A stretch of DNA of 7,293 nucleotides from positions 1 through 7,293 of the forward strand of contig CALGIH010000064.1 of the NCBI GenBank assembly GCA_937916035.1. Direction: 5' to 3'. The notes below the pieces were generated by a model. The model ran no database searches, was not told the DNA's origin, and worked only from the letters and a program-made list of their open reading frames with translations. The DNA comes from an uncultured Lacinutrix sp. (GTDB taxonomy: Bacteria > Bacteroidota > Bacteroidia > Flavobacteriales > Flavobacteriaceae). This document shows, piece by piece, positions 6,297-7,293 of the stretch (its first letter is position 1; each line of letters opens with the position of its first letter). The position numbers were made by a program, and so were the translations under genes.

Positions 6297-7293
6297 CTAT
6301 TTTAATATGCTTTTTTCAATACTTACTTTAAGTAGCTTAATTTCTCCTGTTCTTTTGAAAATCCTCTCACTTATTTGGTTATTTAAAACCAAATCGTCTA
6401 CAAACTCACTTGAGTTATCACTTTTAAAAACCTCTATACTATTATGATTTGATAATGCATAAACAACTGGCACTTGACAATAGGTAAAAGCCAATGAATC
6501 TTCAATTAATACAATGGTCTTTTTATTTTGATTTACATCGACATATTGAAATGTTTTCTCTTCCTTTAAGAACTCTCTTTTTCTCAATAAGCAAGGATAG
6601 AATTGCAATTGACCTTCACTGACAAAAACGCCTAATTCTCCAAATCGATTTATAATATCTTCCTTAACTTGACCTGTCATTCCTGGTTGCTGAGCACCTT
6701 TACCTGCAGGCGTGTGTGAATAAGGGTCCGTTGGAAATGCACCATATAATTGAGGTGATTTATGAACACCTATTCCTGCATGAATTTCGTAATAATGTTC
6801 TAATAATCGTCCTATTACTTCTTGACTATCGTTGTTGTTAATCGCTTTTAAACAATTCTCTTGAACGCTTAACAACAACTTAGAAACCATGTGCCAATAA
6901 ATTGACCCAAGTCCTTCGTAACCATAGAAAGTTCCTGAGCGTCCTGTGAATGATTTATGATCAAAAACTGTTTCAAAAATGTCGAAGATTAATTTGCAAT
7001 CAGAATTAACAAGTTGATTGTATGTTGCATTAGACAGTCCGTCTAATGCAACTTTAAGGTCATTTGAATTTTTAAAATCCCCATTAAAATGAACATCTCC
7101 ATTAATATCTTCCTCTATTATTTGCAGGTTTTTATCTGCAGCAAGTTTTTGTAGTAAACTTGACTTTGAAAACAATTCTCTTGGAACTGTATTTCGATTA
7201 ATGAAGCTTGATAAATCTTTATTTGGATATAACAAATAACTATATTGATCCTCTCTAAAAAGAGCACTCTGTTTTAATGCATCTAATATTTCA
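6297..7293 (-). CDS. C-terminal part of a large glycoside phosphorylase-like protein (GH149/GH94-related), 5'-truncated by the window edge
   Basis: The reading frame is open to the right edge, so about 331 C-terminal residues are visible and the true start lies outside. A TTG at 7233-7235 is not a credible start because in-frame coding continues upstream of it. Two blocks resemble the C-terminal catalytic half of inverting phosphorylases of the GH94 type. FTGRSGTFYGYEGLGSIYWH (around 6891-6950) ends in a histidine (6891-6893) placed like that of the GH94 'YTHA' motif. GKGAQQPGMTGQVKEDI (6654-6704), followed by GELGVFVSEGQLQFYPCLL, matches the layout of the GH94 phosphate loop, 'G-rich, then YTGSAGW, then E.iLG, then L.i.PclP'. 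Large GH149 beta-1,3-oligoglucan phosphorylases are related to GH94, so GH149 is my best guess from context. The role would be cytoplasmic phosphorolysis of beta-1,3-oligoglucans to glucose 1-phosphate. The catalytic aspartate region is not in the window. GH94 or GH161 are alternatives. The gene is 6 bases upstream of the GH17 lipoprotein gene. Confidence 0.6.
   Translation of the reverse strand, partial: EILDALKQSALFREDQYSYLLYPNKDLSSFINRNTVPRELFSKSSLLQKLAADKNLQIIEEDINGDVHFNGDFKNSNDLKVALDGLSNATYNQLVNSDCKLIFDIFETVFDHKSFTGRSGTFYGYEGLGSIYWHMVSKLLLSVQENCLKAINNNDSQEVIGRLLEHYYEIHAGIGVHKSPQLYGAFPTDPYSHTPAGKGAQQPGMTGQVKEDIINRFGELGVFVSEGQLQFYPCLLRKREFLKEEKTFQYVDVNQNKKTIVLIEDSLAFTYCQVPVVYALSNHNSIEVFKSDNSSEFVDDLVLNNQISERIFKRTGEIKLLKVSIEKSILK

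Noticed and set aside
7233..7235. TTG as the start of the phosphorylase-like gene
   Set aside because: The frame stays open upstream to the edge with coding-like sequence (ending DQYSYL before the next residues), so the gene is truncated by the window.
1..7293. Mobile elements, CRISPR arrays, tRNA/rRNA genes, long direct repeats
   Set aside because: None was found on either strand; the sequence is almost entirely protein-coding on the minus strand.

Overview
The window looks like part of a beta-glucan (laminarin-type) utilization locus from a Bacteroidota, most likely a marine Flavobacteriaceae-like bacterium. This rests on clearly AT-rich DNA, tightly packed genes that mostly lack Shine-Dalgarno sequences, three short-signal lipoproteins with acidic residues just after the lipobox cysteine, and the combination of GH17, GH30 and a GPH-type sugar transporter that is typical of flavobacterial laminarin loci. 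The genus is inference; no rRNA or marker gene is present.

All six genes lie on the minus strand and read from right to left. In transcription order they are: (1) a 5'-truncated C-terminal part of a large glycoside-phosphorylase-like protein, probably GH149-like (6297-7293, running off the right edge); (2) a GH17 lipoprotein (5010-6290); (3) a small stand-alone GH2/clan-A TIM-barrel lipoprotein (3988-5004); (4) a GH30 lipoprotein (2492-3988); (5) a GPH/MFS sugar transporter (943-2451); (6) a second GH17 without a signal peptide, predicted cytoplasmic (54-938). The gaps are 6, 5, -1 (TAATG overlap), 40 and 4 bases, so a single operon is very likely. No internal promoter or strong terminator is visible. 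The 53 bases after the last gene hold only a weak AT-rich inverted repeat.

Proposed working model (inference from family knowledge): the three lipoproteins act outside the cytoplasm on a beta-1,3-glucan carrying beta-1,6 linkages. The GH17 cuts or remodels the beta-1,3 backbone, the GH30 removes beta-1,6-linked glucose, and the GH2-like enzyme has an unknown but related task. The GPH transporter carries the resulting oligosaccharides across the inner membrane. In the cytoplasm the second GH17 and the phosphorylase-like enzyme finish the job, the latter releasing glucose 1-phosphate. No SusC/SusD pair, regulator, mobile element, RNA gene or CRISPR array is seen here; a SusCD pair, if present, would lie outside the window.

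The locus type is known. The least explained parts are the GH2-like lipoprotein, the phosphorylase-like fragment with its altered phosphate-loop motif, and the pairing of an intracellular GH17 with a transporter.
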